Positions 10,770 through 21,365 of a stretch of DNA of 64,000 bases are shown here, one piece after another. Under the pieces are notes generated by a model. It made no database searches, was not told where the DNA came from, and worked only from the letters and a program-made list of their open reading frames with translations. Each line of letters opens with the position of its first letter. Position 1 is the first letter of the stretch. Position numbers and translations under genes: made by a program. Location of the stretch: assembly GCA_019925095.2 (NCBI GenBank), contig CM034410.1, forward strand, positions 15,296,436 through 15,360,435, in the 5' to 3' direction. The stretch comes from Dendrolimus kikuchii (lineage: Eukaryota > Arthropoda > Insecta > Lepidoptera > Lasiocampidae).

Positions 10770-11312
10770 CGTTAGGTAAACTTCTAGGCGCTAAGAACCT
10801 CAGACAGAAGGCCCAGCTCGCCATACACAACGCGGCGCTGGTACCTACGCTCACGTATGGAAGCGAGAGTTGGGTATGGAAGAGAGAGTATGAAAGTAGA
10901 GTAAACGCGGTCGAGATGCGAGCACTGCGCAAAATCTGCGGAGTGACGCTCGCGGACCGCATTCGTAATACCGAAGTAAGAAAGAGAGTTGCTCTGAAAG
11001 AGAGTGTCAGGGTGAAGGTAAGGAAAGGAATGCTCCGGTGGTTCGGGCATGTGGAAAGAATGACTAAACAGATATACAATGCAAAAGTGGATGGATGCAG
11101 AAGTCGTGGAAGGCCACGACACACCTTCCATGATCAAATTGGTCGTGTACTAGCAGAAGGTGATGTCAGGAGCCTTAAGAACAGACGAGCGTGCATGACA
11201 AGAGCTATGAACATCAAAGAAGCAAGTGAGGTGTGCAAGAATAAGCCTGAATAGCGCTCTGTTGTTCGTGCCTACACCGCAAGGGAACTGGCGTGAACTT
11301 ATGTATGTATGT
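10770..11312 (+). mobile_element. RTE-like LINE, 5'-truncated copy
   Basis: It encodes the C-terminal part of an RTE-like reverse transcriptase protein (GSESWVWKREYESR-like start, LRWFGHVERM, GRPRHTFHDQI) and ends in the tail ATGTATGTATGTAC. The target-site duplication ACATATATG is at 10761-10769 and 11313-11321. A stop replaces Trp near the C-terminus (GAATAG where the other copies have TGG). Confidence 0.85.
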
Positions 11313-11321
11313 ACATATATG

Positions 11322-11918
11322 TAAAAAACAAAATAAATTTACATACATATACACACGAGTATATATACATATGACAATACAAACATATATACTAGCATAC
11401 TTATATAATAGCATTAGAAATTATTATACACAATAGAAAAGTAAGGCTTCTGAACCCGATTTTTAAAGCACGGTAAGGATTTAGCTTGTCTTATAGCAAT
11501 GGGTAACTCATTCTATACGTACATACAAATAAATAAAATTGAAGTGTCAGTTTCTAATTTCAAAATAATAGCTTTTTACTAAAAGCATATAGAAAGAAAA
11601 ATTAAAAATTGATATAAGTACCGTATATACGTACTTATATCAATTTAAAAAAAAATTGTCTGTCTGTCTGTTTGTTTCAGCTAATCTCTAAAATGGCTGG
11701 ACCGATTTTGACGGGACTTTCATTGGCAGATAGCTGATGTTATAAAGAGTAACTTAGGTTACTTTTATTTTAGAAAAAAAAATGAAAGACCTACGCGCAC
11801 GCCGCCGCCGTTTTTCGACTCGGATCAACGTTAAAACTAATATATATCATGGAGAAACTCGCTTTGTTTATAATTCACTGACATTGACATAAAATAGAAT
11901 ATTGCCAAAAGGCAAAAA
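11322..11918. other. Non-coding stretch with interspersed repeats
   Basis: Bases 11515-11600 match 8805-8900. Bases 11640-11765 (GTCTGTCTGTTTGTTTCAGC then AAAATGGCTGGACCGATTTT) recur inverted at 25690-25830. No gene is seen. Confidence 0.5.
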
Positions 11919-12420
11919 AATAGTACATTATGGTACTAGTGTGTAACATTGGTGATTACCGCCGAGGCGCCATTGAGACTCGAGCCGTAGGCGAGGGTCT
12001 TAAGAGAGCCGAGGACGGTAATCATCAATACACACGTGTATCATACGACGTTTTTCAACACACTTGTGAATAAAATAACAACAAAAACTCATTTTATTTA
12101 GTAGATAAAAAAAAGTTATATACGAGTGAAAGTTTTATTTATTAAACACGCACGAGTTAAAATTATCTATTTAAATAAGAAGTTGCATGAAATGAGCAAG
12201 CAATAGGAACATTAATTTATTTGTTCTATAGAACACGATCTTTTTTTTAAATAAAACCTTTTTTAAGAACAAAGCAACTCAACCAATAAAATTAAAAAAA
12301 ATATCTATAACTCACTAGTGAGTTATAATGTTTTTTACTCACAGTTTGGTTATGGGTGTCATTCTGTGCCTAATTGCGGTGACCATAGAGCCACTTTATG
12401 AGCAAGTGTGTTGAAAAATA
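11919..12420. mobile_element. RepF element, first copy (about 500 bp)
   Basis: A second copy at 34504-35013 is closely similar along its whole length. It opens with AATAGTACATTATGGTAC. Its inner part is bounded by the inverted pair TTTTTCAACACACTTG (about 12052) and CAAGTGTGTTGAAAAA (to 12418). A second, shorter inverted pair, GGTGATTACCG and CGGTAATCATC, lies at its left. No protein is encoded, so it is probably a non-autonomous DNA element. Confidence 0.75.
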
Positions 12421-12608
12421 GATTTTCTAGACATTTTGGTCGAGTTGATTTATACTCGTACTGTTCACTGTCACTTACATCACTACATCCGTCAATACTT
12501 CCCTAACTACTAACTTGCTTATTACCGGGAACTGGGCGTAATGTAGACTAGGTTTGTGATAAAATACGGTCAATATACATCAAATACCGTGTTACACTGT
12601 ATTTTCTG
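12421..12608. other. Short non-coding gap
   Basis: No repeat or coding feature was recognised between RepF and the GC-richer block that follows. Confidence 0.4.
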
Positions 12609-12782
12609 CATTTTTTCCATACAGAACCTAGCCACCAGCTCGATGGGAAAGCCGCAGGGCTCGAAGTACACCGCCAACTCATCCACCAGCCCTCTGAATC
12701 TGCTTGAGAATCCTGTCAGGGTAGCTAAAGTCAGAGCATTGTTCATTGCTAGGATTACCACTGGAACATAAATTTCGCACAT
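12609..12782 (-). other. Unidentified GC-richer open block, possible exon
   Basis: Within AT-rich DNA, about 160 bp are GC-richer and open on both strands. On the minus strand the frame reads as a plausible protein (core VILAMNNALTLATLTGFSSR, then FRGLVDELAVYFEPCGFPIE) after an AG-ending TTTATGTTCCAG. On the plus strand a strong acceptor TTTTTTCCATACAG precedes it. I do not recognise a family. It could be an exon of a gene whose other exons are elsewhere, or an old transposon fragment. Confidence 0.3.
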
Positions 12783-12801
12783 TCAAAAATACTATTTCTA
12801 T

Positions 12802-13034
12802 CTTTTTTTTTATTGCAGGAGATCAGCAGACATGCAGACGGCCCACTTGATGGAAAGCGGTTATCATCGCCTATAGACATTTGCAACACCAAAGTTGCTA
12901 CAAATGCGCTGCTGCTCTCTTAAGGGAGACTGGAACCTGGTCACTAATACCGGAACACAACTCAAGGTTGTTATGGCGACATACTTTAGACCAGGGGTGG
13001 TAGCCATCCAGTCGGGCAAATGCCCTACCACCTG
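12802..13034 (-). mobile_element. RepA element, 5'-truncated
   Basis: The 3' A-rich end and about 220 bp are present. The element stops at the CAGGTGGTAGGGCATTTGCC block, so its 5' 80 bp are missing. Truncation at the 5' end fits target-primed reverse transcription. Confidence 0.85.
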
Positions 13035-13690
13035 TCTATACATATATAATTGCTTGACCTTGCCTGACTGACTGACAGAATGACTGACTGACTGACTGAC
13101 TGACTGACTAACTGACATCAAAGCACAGCCAAAACTACAGGGTCTAGTACCGTGAAAATTTGCATGCGGGTTCCTTCTATAATGTAGGTGCGCACTAATT
13201 TAGGATTTTTGAAATTTAACCTCTAAGGCAGTGACAATGGGAATTAAAGTTTCTATGAAAATCCGTTATTATGAAAACAAGAAGCACGAAATTTTATATA
13301 TATGCTTTTGGTTAGAAATAAATATACACGTGTATCGGGATTTTTGGAAACTCAATCCCTAAGGGAGTATAAAAAAGGGCTATTTGCTAACATTTTTAGC
13401 CTAAGCAAGTGAAGCCGCTGGTAACAGCTAGTACTATATATTGTGTCATCACAATAAAATATACGTATAACTTAATGTTTTTATCTGTCTGTCTGTCAAG
13501 GCATCACGTTAAAACTACCGAACAGATTTAAATGAAACTCGACACACAAAGCTAGCTTATATCCCGAGTCTAGACTAAGATAATTTTAACTGGAATATAG
13601 TCAAAAAGTGCCTCTAAAGCCTTCGGTCACTTTTCGTTGGTGTAGCCGTTGAAGATCACTAATAAATACGCCGTTATGTAAATGCGAACG
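13035..13690. repeat. Short ACTG array and interspersed repeats
   Basis: Bases 13060-13112 hold CTGA-type tandem repeats. They lead into an interspersed block (CTACAGGGTCTAGTACCGTG) that resembles 2400-2690 and ends GGTAACAGCTAGTA near 13433. Bases 13480-13690 hold another block after CTGTCTGTCTGTCAAG. No gene is seen. Confidence 0.5.
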
Positions 13691-13767
13691 TACCTTTTCT
13701 AGCAGAGAAGAGAAGAAGAAGCTTACAGAAGATAAGACTGTTTTATTAAAAAATCTGATAAGAGAAC

Positions 13768-14095
13768 GTTGTGGATTGAAAGAGGATGCAGTGACACGAG
13801 TTGAGAAAGGAATGTTAAGGTGGTTTGGGCATGTAGAGAGAATGAATGAAAGCGGAATCCTAAAACAAGTATATGACAGTAATATGAGTGGTAGAATCAG
13901 TGCCGGTCGACCACGACGTAATCACCATGATCAAATTGAAGATATTTTCAGGAAAGGTCATGTGAAAAGCACTTTAAATAAGCGTATATGTATGAAGAGA
14001 CTACTGAAAGTTGATGAAGCGAAAAGTATTTGTCTCAGGGTCGTAGCAGATGCAAATCTATCGTCTCTTCCTGTCCCTACACCAATGTGAAACAG
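13768..14095 (+). mobile_element. RTE-like LINE fragment, divergent subfamily
   Basis: An open frame of about 100 codons contains MLRWFGHVERM and GRPRRNHHDQIEDI, clearly related to the RTE copies at 10770 and 19644 but diverged throughout. It lacks the GTAT tail. Only the C-terminal end is present. Confidence 0.75.
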
Positions 14096-14363
14096 GGTTG
14101 ACAATATGTATGTGTTAAGAAATCATAAGCAAATAAGATTATTGCTTATTCAACAAGCGTAAGGTGATTAAGAACAGTATGATGTAAGTTTCACTTACCG
14201 ACTGTGATAAAATAACATAAAATGTACTTCCAAACCATTACACTGAAGATTTTATTTTATCGATTTTCTGCAATGAAAAGTTTTGAACAAGGTTTATTAA
14301 GCCAATGATTTAATGCGTTATTCGCGATGCGATATTGTTAATGACGTTAAACATTACCAGATA
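14096..14363. other. AT-rich gap, nothing recognised
   Basis: No exon, RNA gene or known repeat was recognised. Confidence 0.4.
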
Positions 14364-14657
14364 AGGGAAGATTTATATTAGACTGGTCCGTGTCCGGGCC
14401 GGGGCGGGGCCGGAGCGGAGCCACTCCGTGCTGCACGTTTATATTACACCGGGTGCTAAACGGGCGATACAAAATATATGTAACGTTTCAAATTCGTGCC
14501 CCGTCCGGGCCACGTACACGGCACGCCCCGGACACGGCCCGGTCTAATATAAATCACGGGCGATACAAAATGTATGTAACGTTTCAAATTCGTGCCCCGT
14601 CCGGGCCACGTACACGGCACGCCGCGGACACGGCCCGGTCTAATATAAATCTTCCCT
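14364..14657. mobile_element. GC-rich miniature inverted-repeat element with internal duplication
   Basis: The ends AGGGAAGATTTATATTAGAC and GTCTAATATAAATCTTCCCT are inverted copies, 294 bp apart. The inside is strikingly GC-rich (GTCCGGGCC, GGCACGCC). A segment of about 95 bp is repeated in tandem (about 14463-14558 and 14559-14652). No protein is encoded. Confidence 0.85.
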
Positions 14658-14728
14658 AACTCATATATATTCTGTATATACTAATAACGGACATGTATAC
14701 GTCTTAGTTGTCGCAGTAGACAACGAAA

Positions 14729-16172
14729 GGTTAAACTTTACAATAGTGGTCACTGAATTTTAAGTAGTGGGGGGCAGAGGGGGGAGGAGGAGAGGAGTAC
14801 TTCTTCCTTCTGCAACCCCCATGTCTAGGAGACATGTAGTTTTTGAGATATGATTTTTTTGTAAACATGACTATTTTTTTTCAAAATGGTGTAGTTATTT
14901 CTTACTTCTAAAGACGAGAAATGCAGCAGAAAAGTAGTGGTCAATATAAAAAACATTTAAAACAGTCTAAAAACGCAGACTAAAGCCCACAAGCCGAGCG
15001 ACCAAAGCGTGTGTCGCATGACAGTGGCCAGCAAATGTCACAACCGATTTGTAACCATCATTTAAATAGTTATCAATAAATAAATGGTGACCAGTTGGTT
15101 CTGGCACTCGCTGGCCGCTACCGCGGCACGCTCGCTTCGCGCGCTCGGCTCGTGCGCTTTGGTCTAAAGACTAACCCAACCTAACCAACTCACCGTTTTA
15201 GTCACTTTTCGCGACTTTCGATCACCCCTCACAACCTTAGTGGCTATAAAAAAACTGTAAGGATATCCCTAACTCAAATCTAAAATGGAATAAAAAAAGA
15301 CGGCAAATAGACTATACATCGATTTTTTTAATAAACATAAATTGTTTAGAAAATACTACTAATTAAATCAAATATTTGATATTTTTTTTCTTTCTTATGC
15401 CTATTATCGTCGTAAAGTAAAAAAAAAGTGACAGTGCTTTGATTTATTATTATGAACTTTAAAATTATAATAACTAATTAAATCTTGTTTACTAAATTAA
15501 AAAACAGTTTTAGTGTTTATATATCCGGTGTAAATGTAATCCTAAACATAAATCAAACTTTTTTTCAACAAAAGTGACATAACCTTGTTTATCAAACGTA
15601 TTTTTATTTTTCCCATTATTCATTCAAAACTTGTTGGTGGACCCTAAAAACATGTTTCCTAGCCCAAATAACAGGTCTAGTGTCTATATATAAGGCGTAT
15701 GTATACCCGTAAACTTAATTTCTGTTAATCTGATGACACTCTGTGCAAAAGTTTGGCTAAACTTTTACCAAACTTTTTTTTTTTAGACCAAAGCCAGAAC
15801 CGACTTGTCACCATTTATTTATTGATAACTATTTAAATGATGGTTACAAATCGGTTGTGACATTTGCTGACCACTGTCATGCCACACTCGCTTTGCTCGC
15901 TCGGTTTGTGGGCTTTAGTCTGCGTTTTCAGACTGTTTTAAATATTTTTTACATTGTCCACTTATTTTCTTCTGTATTTATCGTCTTTAGAAAGAAGAAA
16001 TAACTACACCATTTTGAAAAAAATTAGTCATGTTTACAAAAAAAATCATATCTCAAAAACTACATGTTTCCTAGACTTGGGGGTTGCAGAAGGGAGAAGT
16101 AATCCTCCCCTCCTCCCCCCTCCGCCCCCCCCACTACTTAAAATTCAGTGACCACTATTGTAAAGTTTAACC
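14729..16172. mobile_element. Foldback-like element with about 380-bp inverted ends
   Basis: The left arm 14729-15105 (GGTTAAACTTTACAATAGTG start) is inverted at 15793-16172 (CACTATTGTAAAGTTTAACC end). The arms match along nearly their full length with small differences. The core of about 690 bp has GC-rich clusters near 15110-15160 but no recognisable protein. No target-site duplication is evident. It could belong to foldback elements or be a non-autonomous relative of a large DNA transposon. Confidence 0.85.
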
Positions 16173-16735
16173 GTGACTTTTCGTTAATTTTCTACATTTA
16201 CAATTTTTTTTACTTACATTTCACTCAATTAAAACCACGTAGTCATGTTCTCACTATTTATTAATACTTCTGTCAAAATTCCTGAGCAAAATTCTCTATA
16301 TTAAAATGTCAAAAATCATGGCCGTGAAATTTACTGTCATTCTTGTTGTGCTTTCCTGGTAGGTAATAAAATACGTGCAAAGAGTACTTAATTAAAACTC
16401 AGGTTTCTTTCTATATGGTGATACGGTATTAACCGTAACAGGGTCGTAAAGGCGATATAATACGGTTCATATGGTCAATACTACGGTTTCAAGCAAGTCA
16501 GACGGTCAATATTGGGCTGTCGCGTTGACTTCATTATTTGCTAATGGCGATAAATATAGACCGATAACCTATGGGCATGAACATTAATGGCGAATGCATC
16601 TCTCACCTCCGTTTCGCTGATAATTTCGCTGGCGGTTTGGGTGTTTCAAAATGAATCATTTCCGAAGCAATGCCTACCAAAGTGAAGCGATCTAGTAGCG
16701 GGGGGAAGAGTCTGAACGCGATTTTTTTTAATTTG
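16173..16735. other. Non-coding stretch, nothing recognised
   Basis: No exon, RNA gene or repeat was recognised before the mariner remnant. Confidence 0.4.
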
Positions 16736-17215
16736 ACTGGCTATTCGGTGTCAATTCTTTGACGGCACCAAAGAAGCATCAACGCCGAATGGTATAACTA
16801 CCAAATGCTTGGCAGAAGTTTTCTCTGTTATGAGCAAGAAGCGACTACTGTTCCACCACGACAACGCACCCGCCCATACCGCGCTCAAAACGAGTGACAT
16901 CCTGGACAGTACGCCGGTGAAACTCCTTGGTCACCTTCCTTACAGCCCTGACCTAGCATCGTGTGACTTCTTTTTATTTCCGAAAATAAAAATCAGCTCA
17001 AAGGGATACAATTTTCGTCGCCGGAAGATGCGCTGTCAGCGTTCAAGCAAGCTGTAAACCAGGTGTCTGACGAGAACTGCAAAAAATGTTTCGAAAACTG
17101 GTTCACACGCGTGAAACTCTGTATAGAGGCTGATGGAGAGTTTTTGAAAAGATTTCATAAAAAAATATTTACCCATAGAACATTTTTTTTTCGCAAAACT
17201 TTTTTGTGTCTCCCG
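16736..17215 (+). pseudogene. Mariner transposase remnant (DD34D C-terminal half)
   Basis: Residues HHDNAPAHTA and YSPDLASCDFFLFP give two of the three catalytic aspartates exactly 34 residues apart, the mariner spacing. The usual C-terminal helices follow in another frame (EDALSAFKQAVNQ, ENWFTRVKLCIEADGEF), so a frameshift lies near 17017-17025. The N-terminal DNA-binding part and first aspartate are missing. Confidence 0.88.
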
Positions 17216-17301
17216 CGTATTTATTAGCGAATTGTGACGGTAGAATTTAAAAAAAATCGTGAAAACATCGCCACCTTTTTCGTTACATTAAACTCACCTT
17301 T

Positions 17302-17611
17302 GTTTTTATTGCAGAAGATCAGCAGACAGGCAGACGGCCCACTTGATGGAAAGCGGTTACCATCGCCTATGGACATTTGCAACACCAAAGGTGCTACAAA
17401 TGCGCTGCTGCTCTCTTAAGGGAGACTGGAACCTGGTCACTAATGCCGGAACACAACTCAAGGTTCTTATGGCGACATACTTTAGACCAGGGGTGGTAGC
17501 CATCCAGTCGAGCAAATGCCCTACCACCGGGCTGTGGGTTGTTAAGTCGCCTCTTACGACAGGCCGCCCGGCCGCAGGAAATTGTATTCTTTCTCCGTTC
17601 CTGCACGGATA
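17302..17611 (-). mobile_element. RepA element, near full length
   Basis: On the minus strand it runs from ATCCGTGCAGGAACGGAG to CTGCAATAAAAACAAAG. It is close to the family consensus. The A-tail is short and interrupted. Confidence 0.85.
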
Positions 17612-17785
17612 GAGAGATCAACTGTGGAAAAGAGGTTATTTGTTGGCTTAAAAAATATCCTAAGTGATGACCTGAGATATAAACTAACTGTGTCTCGAGT
17701 TTCATTTGAATTCATTCAGTAGTTTTCACGTGATGTTCGCACGGGAGACAAGCTCGACAAAAATTATAAAAATTGTATTTTCGGA

Positions 17786-18170
17786 GTGCGGAGTGACGCT
17801 CGCGGACCGCGTTCGTAATACCGAAGTAAGAAAGAGAGTTGGTCTGAAAGAGAGTCTCGGGATGAAGGTAAGGAAAGGAATGCTCCGGTGGTTCGGGCAT
17901 GTGGAAAGAATGCATGATGAAAGAATGACTAAACAGATATACAATGCAAAAGTGGATGGATGCAGAAGTCGTGGAAGGCCACGACACACCTTCCATGATC
18001 AAATTGATCGTGTACTAGCGGAGGGTGATGTCAGGAGCCTTAAGAACAGACGAGTGTGCATGACTAGAGTTATGAATGTCAAAGAAGCAAGTGAGGTGTG
18101 TAAGAATGGGCCTAAATGGCGCTCTGTTGTTCGTGCCTACCCCGCAAGGGAACTGGTGTGAAGTTATGTA
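17786..18170 (+). mobile_element. RTE-like LINE, 5'-truncated copy
   Basis: It encodes the last 128 residues of the family protein in one frame, ending with AYPARELV, then the short ATGTATG tail. The duplication TGTATTTTCGGA is at 17774-17785 and 18171-18182. It inserted into a repeat whose uninterrupted form (TTGTATTTTCGGAATCTT) is seen at 47664. Confidence 0.88.
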
Positions 18171-18376
18171 TGTATTTTCGGAATCTTCAATCAATTAAAT
18201 TCTTGTATTCTCCTTTTTTAAACACGTCATGCAATCTCGACTCGTCTAAATATCATGCTGAAACTTATCTAATCTTGCTTCGGGGAGAGGCCGAATTTCG
18301 GCGAATATCATATAATTTTTTAATGCAAGAAAATATGTCAAGTTGCGAGCAAATTGAGTTAAAGAATTAAAGAATT

Positions 18377-19184
18377 TCGCCTGTCCCTATTAACAGAGTC
18401 AGATCTGCAAATCAGCAACTTTACAGGAAAGCGCTCTGAACTTTGAATTGCTTATATTTTTTTTACTACAAGAATTAAATTTTCAAAAAAAATATATGTT
18501 AATATATGTTCGAGAGCTTATTTGCAATGCAATTAAATAACATTTTTACTTATCTAAATGTTTGAAAAGCTAGTAATGGCTTTGTTATCCGTACATGGGT
18601 CATCATGATTTGTCAGATCTGTCACATCCAACAAAGTTACATGGACAAACATATTTATTCTTTGTAAGAAGTGCCACATACAACATTGTCATTAGTAAAT
18701 CCTGTTTAAGTTTATGTCGTATTTAAATTGATATCATAAATTAAATCCAATTTTTAATCAATTTGTTTCACAAATAACAAATAATCAAACATAATTGACA
18801 ATTTAGGGACAAAATGAAAACAATCTTTGCCATAAAATTTGTTAAAATCATTAATTATAAAGTCTACCTGTATGAATGGCACTTAATAATCACATTTCAG
18901 GTTTCATTAGCTCAGATAATCAGTCTTAGTAATTTCTTTCTTACAAAAATATACCCCGCATACCCCCCTCGCGCCCCGCTAATAACGTCGGGAGTTAACA
19001 TTCCTCATTGTTAATGGGAGATGGTGGCATATATGACATTGTTAATGTGGCTATTTTAAAAACTATGAGGAAAAATTACCTTTTTGTTGCTGCTATTGAA
19101 AAACAATGCTTTTTAGGGTCTTTAGTGAGATAAAACCAAAATGTCGAAAATTGCATATCCTACATTGTTAATAGGGACAGGCGA
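18377..19184. mobile_element. Non-autonomous inverted-repeat element, 808 bp
   Basis: The ends TCGCCTGTCCCTATTAACA and TGTTAATAGGGACAGGCGA are perfect inverted copies of 19 bp. The body is AT-rich with no transposase. The motif CATTGTTAAT recurs several times inside (around 19005, 19038, 19164). A target-site duplication is not clear. Confidence 0.75.
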
Positions 19185-19254
19185 TTTATTCCAAACCATT
19201 AACATGTGTACAGAAACAATTTGGTATCGCGAACAACTGCTGTAGTATAATACT

Positions 19255-19450
19255 ACAATATGTGTGTTTGTCTGCCGATTATTATTATTATTATTACTGT
19301 ATGTCTTTCAAATGGTGCAATCTTAGTAAATTTATTAAATATCTCTCGCAGGGCTATTTTTACCCTTTCCTTAATAGTTTGATTTAATCATATGGTCCTT
19401 CGAGCCGGATATGAACCAGCGACCTATGGATATTATTATTATTATTATAT
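19255..19450. repeat. SINE-related fragments with ATT microsatellites
   Basis: GTGTGTTTGTCTGCCGATTA then an ATT run matches the 3' end of the SINE at 4797. GAGCCGGATATGAACCAGCG at 19399-19418 reads on the minus strand as a tRNA-like box B region. A second ATT run follows at 19431-19450. Confidence 0.5.
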
Positions 19451-19643
19451 TATATTACTGTGTTGCAGTTGTTAGCGCCCACTTCCAGACAACTCGTTTC
19501 TTATACAATTTTAAAAAGAAAATTATTTTAATGTTTATACATTTGTACATTTTCGTGTAAAATAATTGTAATGTATGTGGAAATGCATAGATGTGTGAAT
19601 GGGTGTGTATATGTATTTATATATATATATATGTATGTAGTGC

Positions 19644-20497
19644 CTTGCTTTATGCGGATGATGCCGTGCTTTTAGCCGAATCGCCATCAGAACTGCAAAC
19701 ATTAGTCACAATGATGAAAGATGACTGTCAGGCGAGAGGCTTACATTTGAATGCGAAGAAAACAAAGGTTATGGTGTTTGAAAGAGAAGAAACCAGAACG
19801 AATGCAAGGATAATGGTCGATGATGTTATGCTGGAGCAAGTGAATGAGTTTGTATATCTTGAATGTGCTTTTAGCAGGGATGGAAGGTACACCGCTGATA
19901 TAGAAAGAAGAGTGAATTTGGGGAATAGTTTAAATGGAGCGTTAGGTAAACTTCTAGGCGCTAAGAACCTCAGCCAGAAGGCCCAGCTCGCCATACACAA
20001 CGCGGTGCTGGTACCTACGCTCGCGTATGGAAGCGAGAGTTGGGTATGGAAGAGAGAGCATGAAAGTAGAGTAAACGCGGTTGAGATGCGAGCACTCCGC
20101 AAAATCTGCGGAGTGACGCTCGCGGACCGCGTTCGTAATACCGAAGTAAGAAAGAGAGTTGGTCTGAAAGAGAGTGTCGGGGTGAAGGTAAGGAAAGGAA
20201 TGCTAAGGTAGTTCGGGCATGTGGAAAGAATGCATGATGAAAGAATGACTAAACAGATATACAATGCAAAAGTGGATGGATGCAGAAGTCGTGGAAGGCC
20301 ACGACACACCTTCCATGATCAAATTGATCGTGTACTAGCGGAGGGTGATGTCAGGAGCCTTAAGAACAGACGAGTGTGCATGACAAGAGTTATGAATGTC
20401 AAAGAAGCAAGTGAGGTGTGTAAGAATGGGCCTAAATGGCGCTCTGTTGTTCGTGCCTACCCCGCAAGGGAACTGTCGTGAAGTTATGTATGTATGT
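19644..20497 (+). mobile_element. RTE-like LINE, longest copy in the window (reverse transcriptase end)
   Basis: About 280 codons are present. They begin in the reverse transcriptase catalytic region with LLYADDAVLLAES (YADD active site), then HLNAKKTKVMVF, then the C-terminal domain with LRKICGVTLADRVRNTEV, FGHVERMHDERM and GRPRHTFHDQID. A TAG replaces Trp at 20209-20211, so the copy is dead. The short tail is ATGTATGT. The duplication ATATGTATGTAGTGC is at 19629-19643 and 20498-20512. The endonuclease and first half of the RT are missing. Confidence 0.88.
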
Positions 20498-20512
20498 ATA
20501 TGTATGTAGTGC

Positions 20513-20819
20513 GTATGTGATGTGTGTACAAGTGAATGAGTGAGTGTGTGGTTACAAACTTATTAGACTGGTGTTTTCAATTTAGTAAATTCTCGGTGTC
20601 GTCATAAGGAAGTTCTATTAACCAGTTTAATAATTTTAATTTACATTTGCGATCAGTAAGAGAGTACATGTTTAGTAACTTATTAACTCGGTTGTAAATT
20701 TTGGGACTAAGACAGCAAGCATGTCGGTCAGCGAATCGAAGGCGGCATGGTAAATTAAATAAAACATGTTTAAGTACGATCTTTACGGCTTTTCACAAGA
20801 CGAGCAATTGAAAGACGCA
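20513..20819. other. Non-coding gap, nothing recognised
   Basis: TG-rich text at 20513-20550 and AT-rich DNA with no recognised feature. Confidence 0.4.
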
Positions 20820-21365
20820 GACCAAATGGTAGATCAATTTGGACACCACGGGTTGTGATGTTTAAGCGCACGAAGGAGATCTCATCATTCCAGCCTCAAC
20901 GACATCATCCGCCGAGCTCTTGTCAGCGTCGGTATACCGGCCATTCTAGACCCGACTGGCCTGGTACGTGAAGATGGAAACAGACCGGACGGAATGTCAC
21001 TCGTCCCCTGGAAGATGGGGCGGCCGCTAGTGTGGGATGCCTGTATTGACACACTGGCCCCGTCACATCTTCCAATGACCGAATCAGGGGCTGGCAACGC
21101 CGCCGCTTCAGCTGAAGTCGTCAAACGGCGCAAATATGGAGCCTTAGGGAAAGGTTACATATTTGTGCCATTTGTAGTTGAAACATTAGGCCCGTGGGGT
21201 CCGTCGGCAAAGAGTTTCTTTAAAGACGTATGTAAGAAACTTTTTGATACTACCCGTGATCAGAAGGCTGGCTCATATTTCGCACAACAAATAAGTATTG
21301 CCATACAGCCAGCCTTCTGGGCACGCTCCCAGTTGGTAGTGATCTGCTACATAGTGTATTTTAGT
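20820..21365 (+). mobile_element. RepC: retroelement C-terminal segment
   Basis: The open part encodes [68 protein letters not shown] and SYFAQQISIAIQ. This segment follows reverse transcriptase domains in many animal retroelement proteins, from general knowledge. A deletion of about 13 bp near 21309 relative to the copy at 58975 shifts the frame. No reverse transcriptase core is present here. Confidence 0.75.

Noticed and set aside
15954..16151. Open frame ending in a poly-proline stretch
   Set aside because: It lies in one arm of the inverted-repeat element. The prolines come from a C-rich run mirrored as a G-rich run in the other arm.
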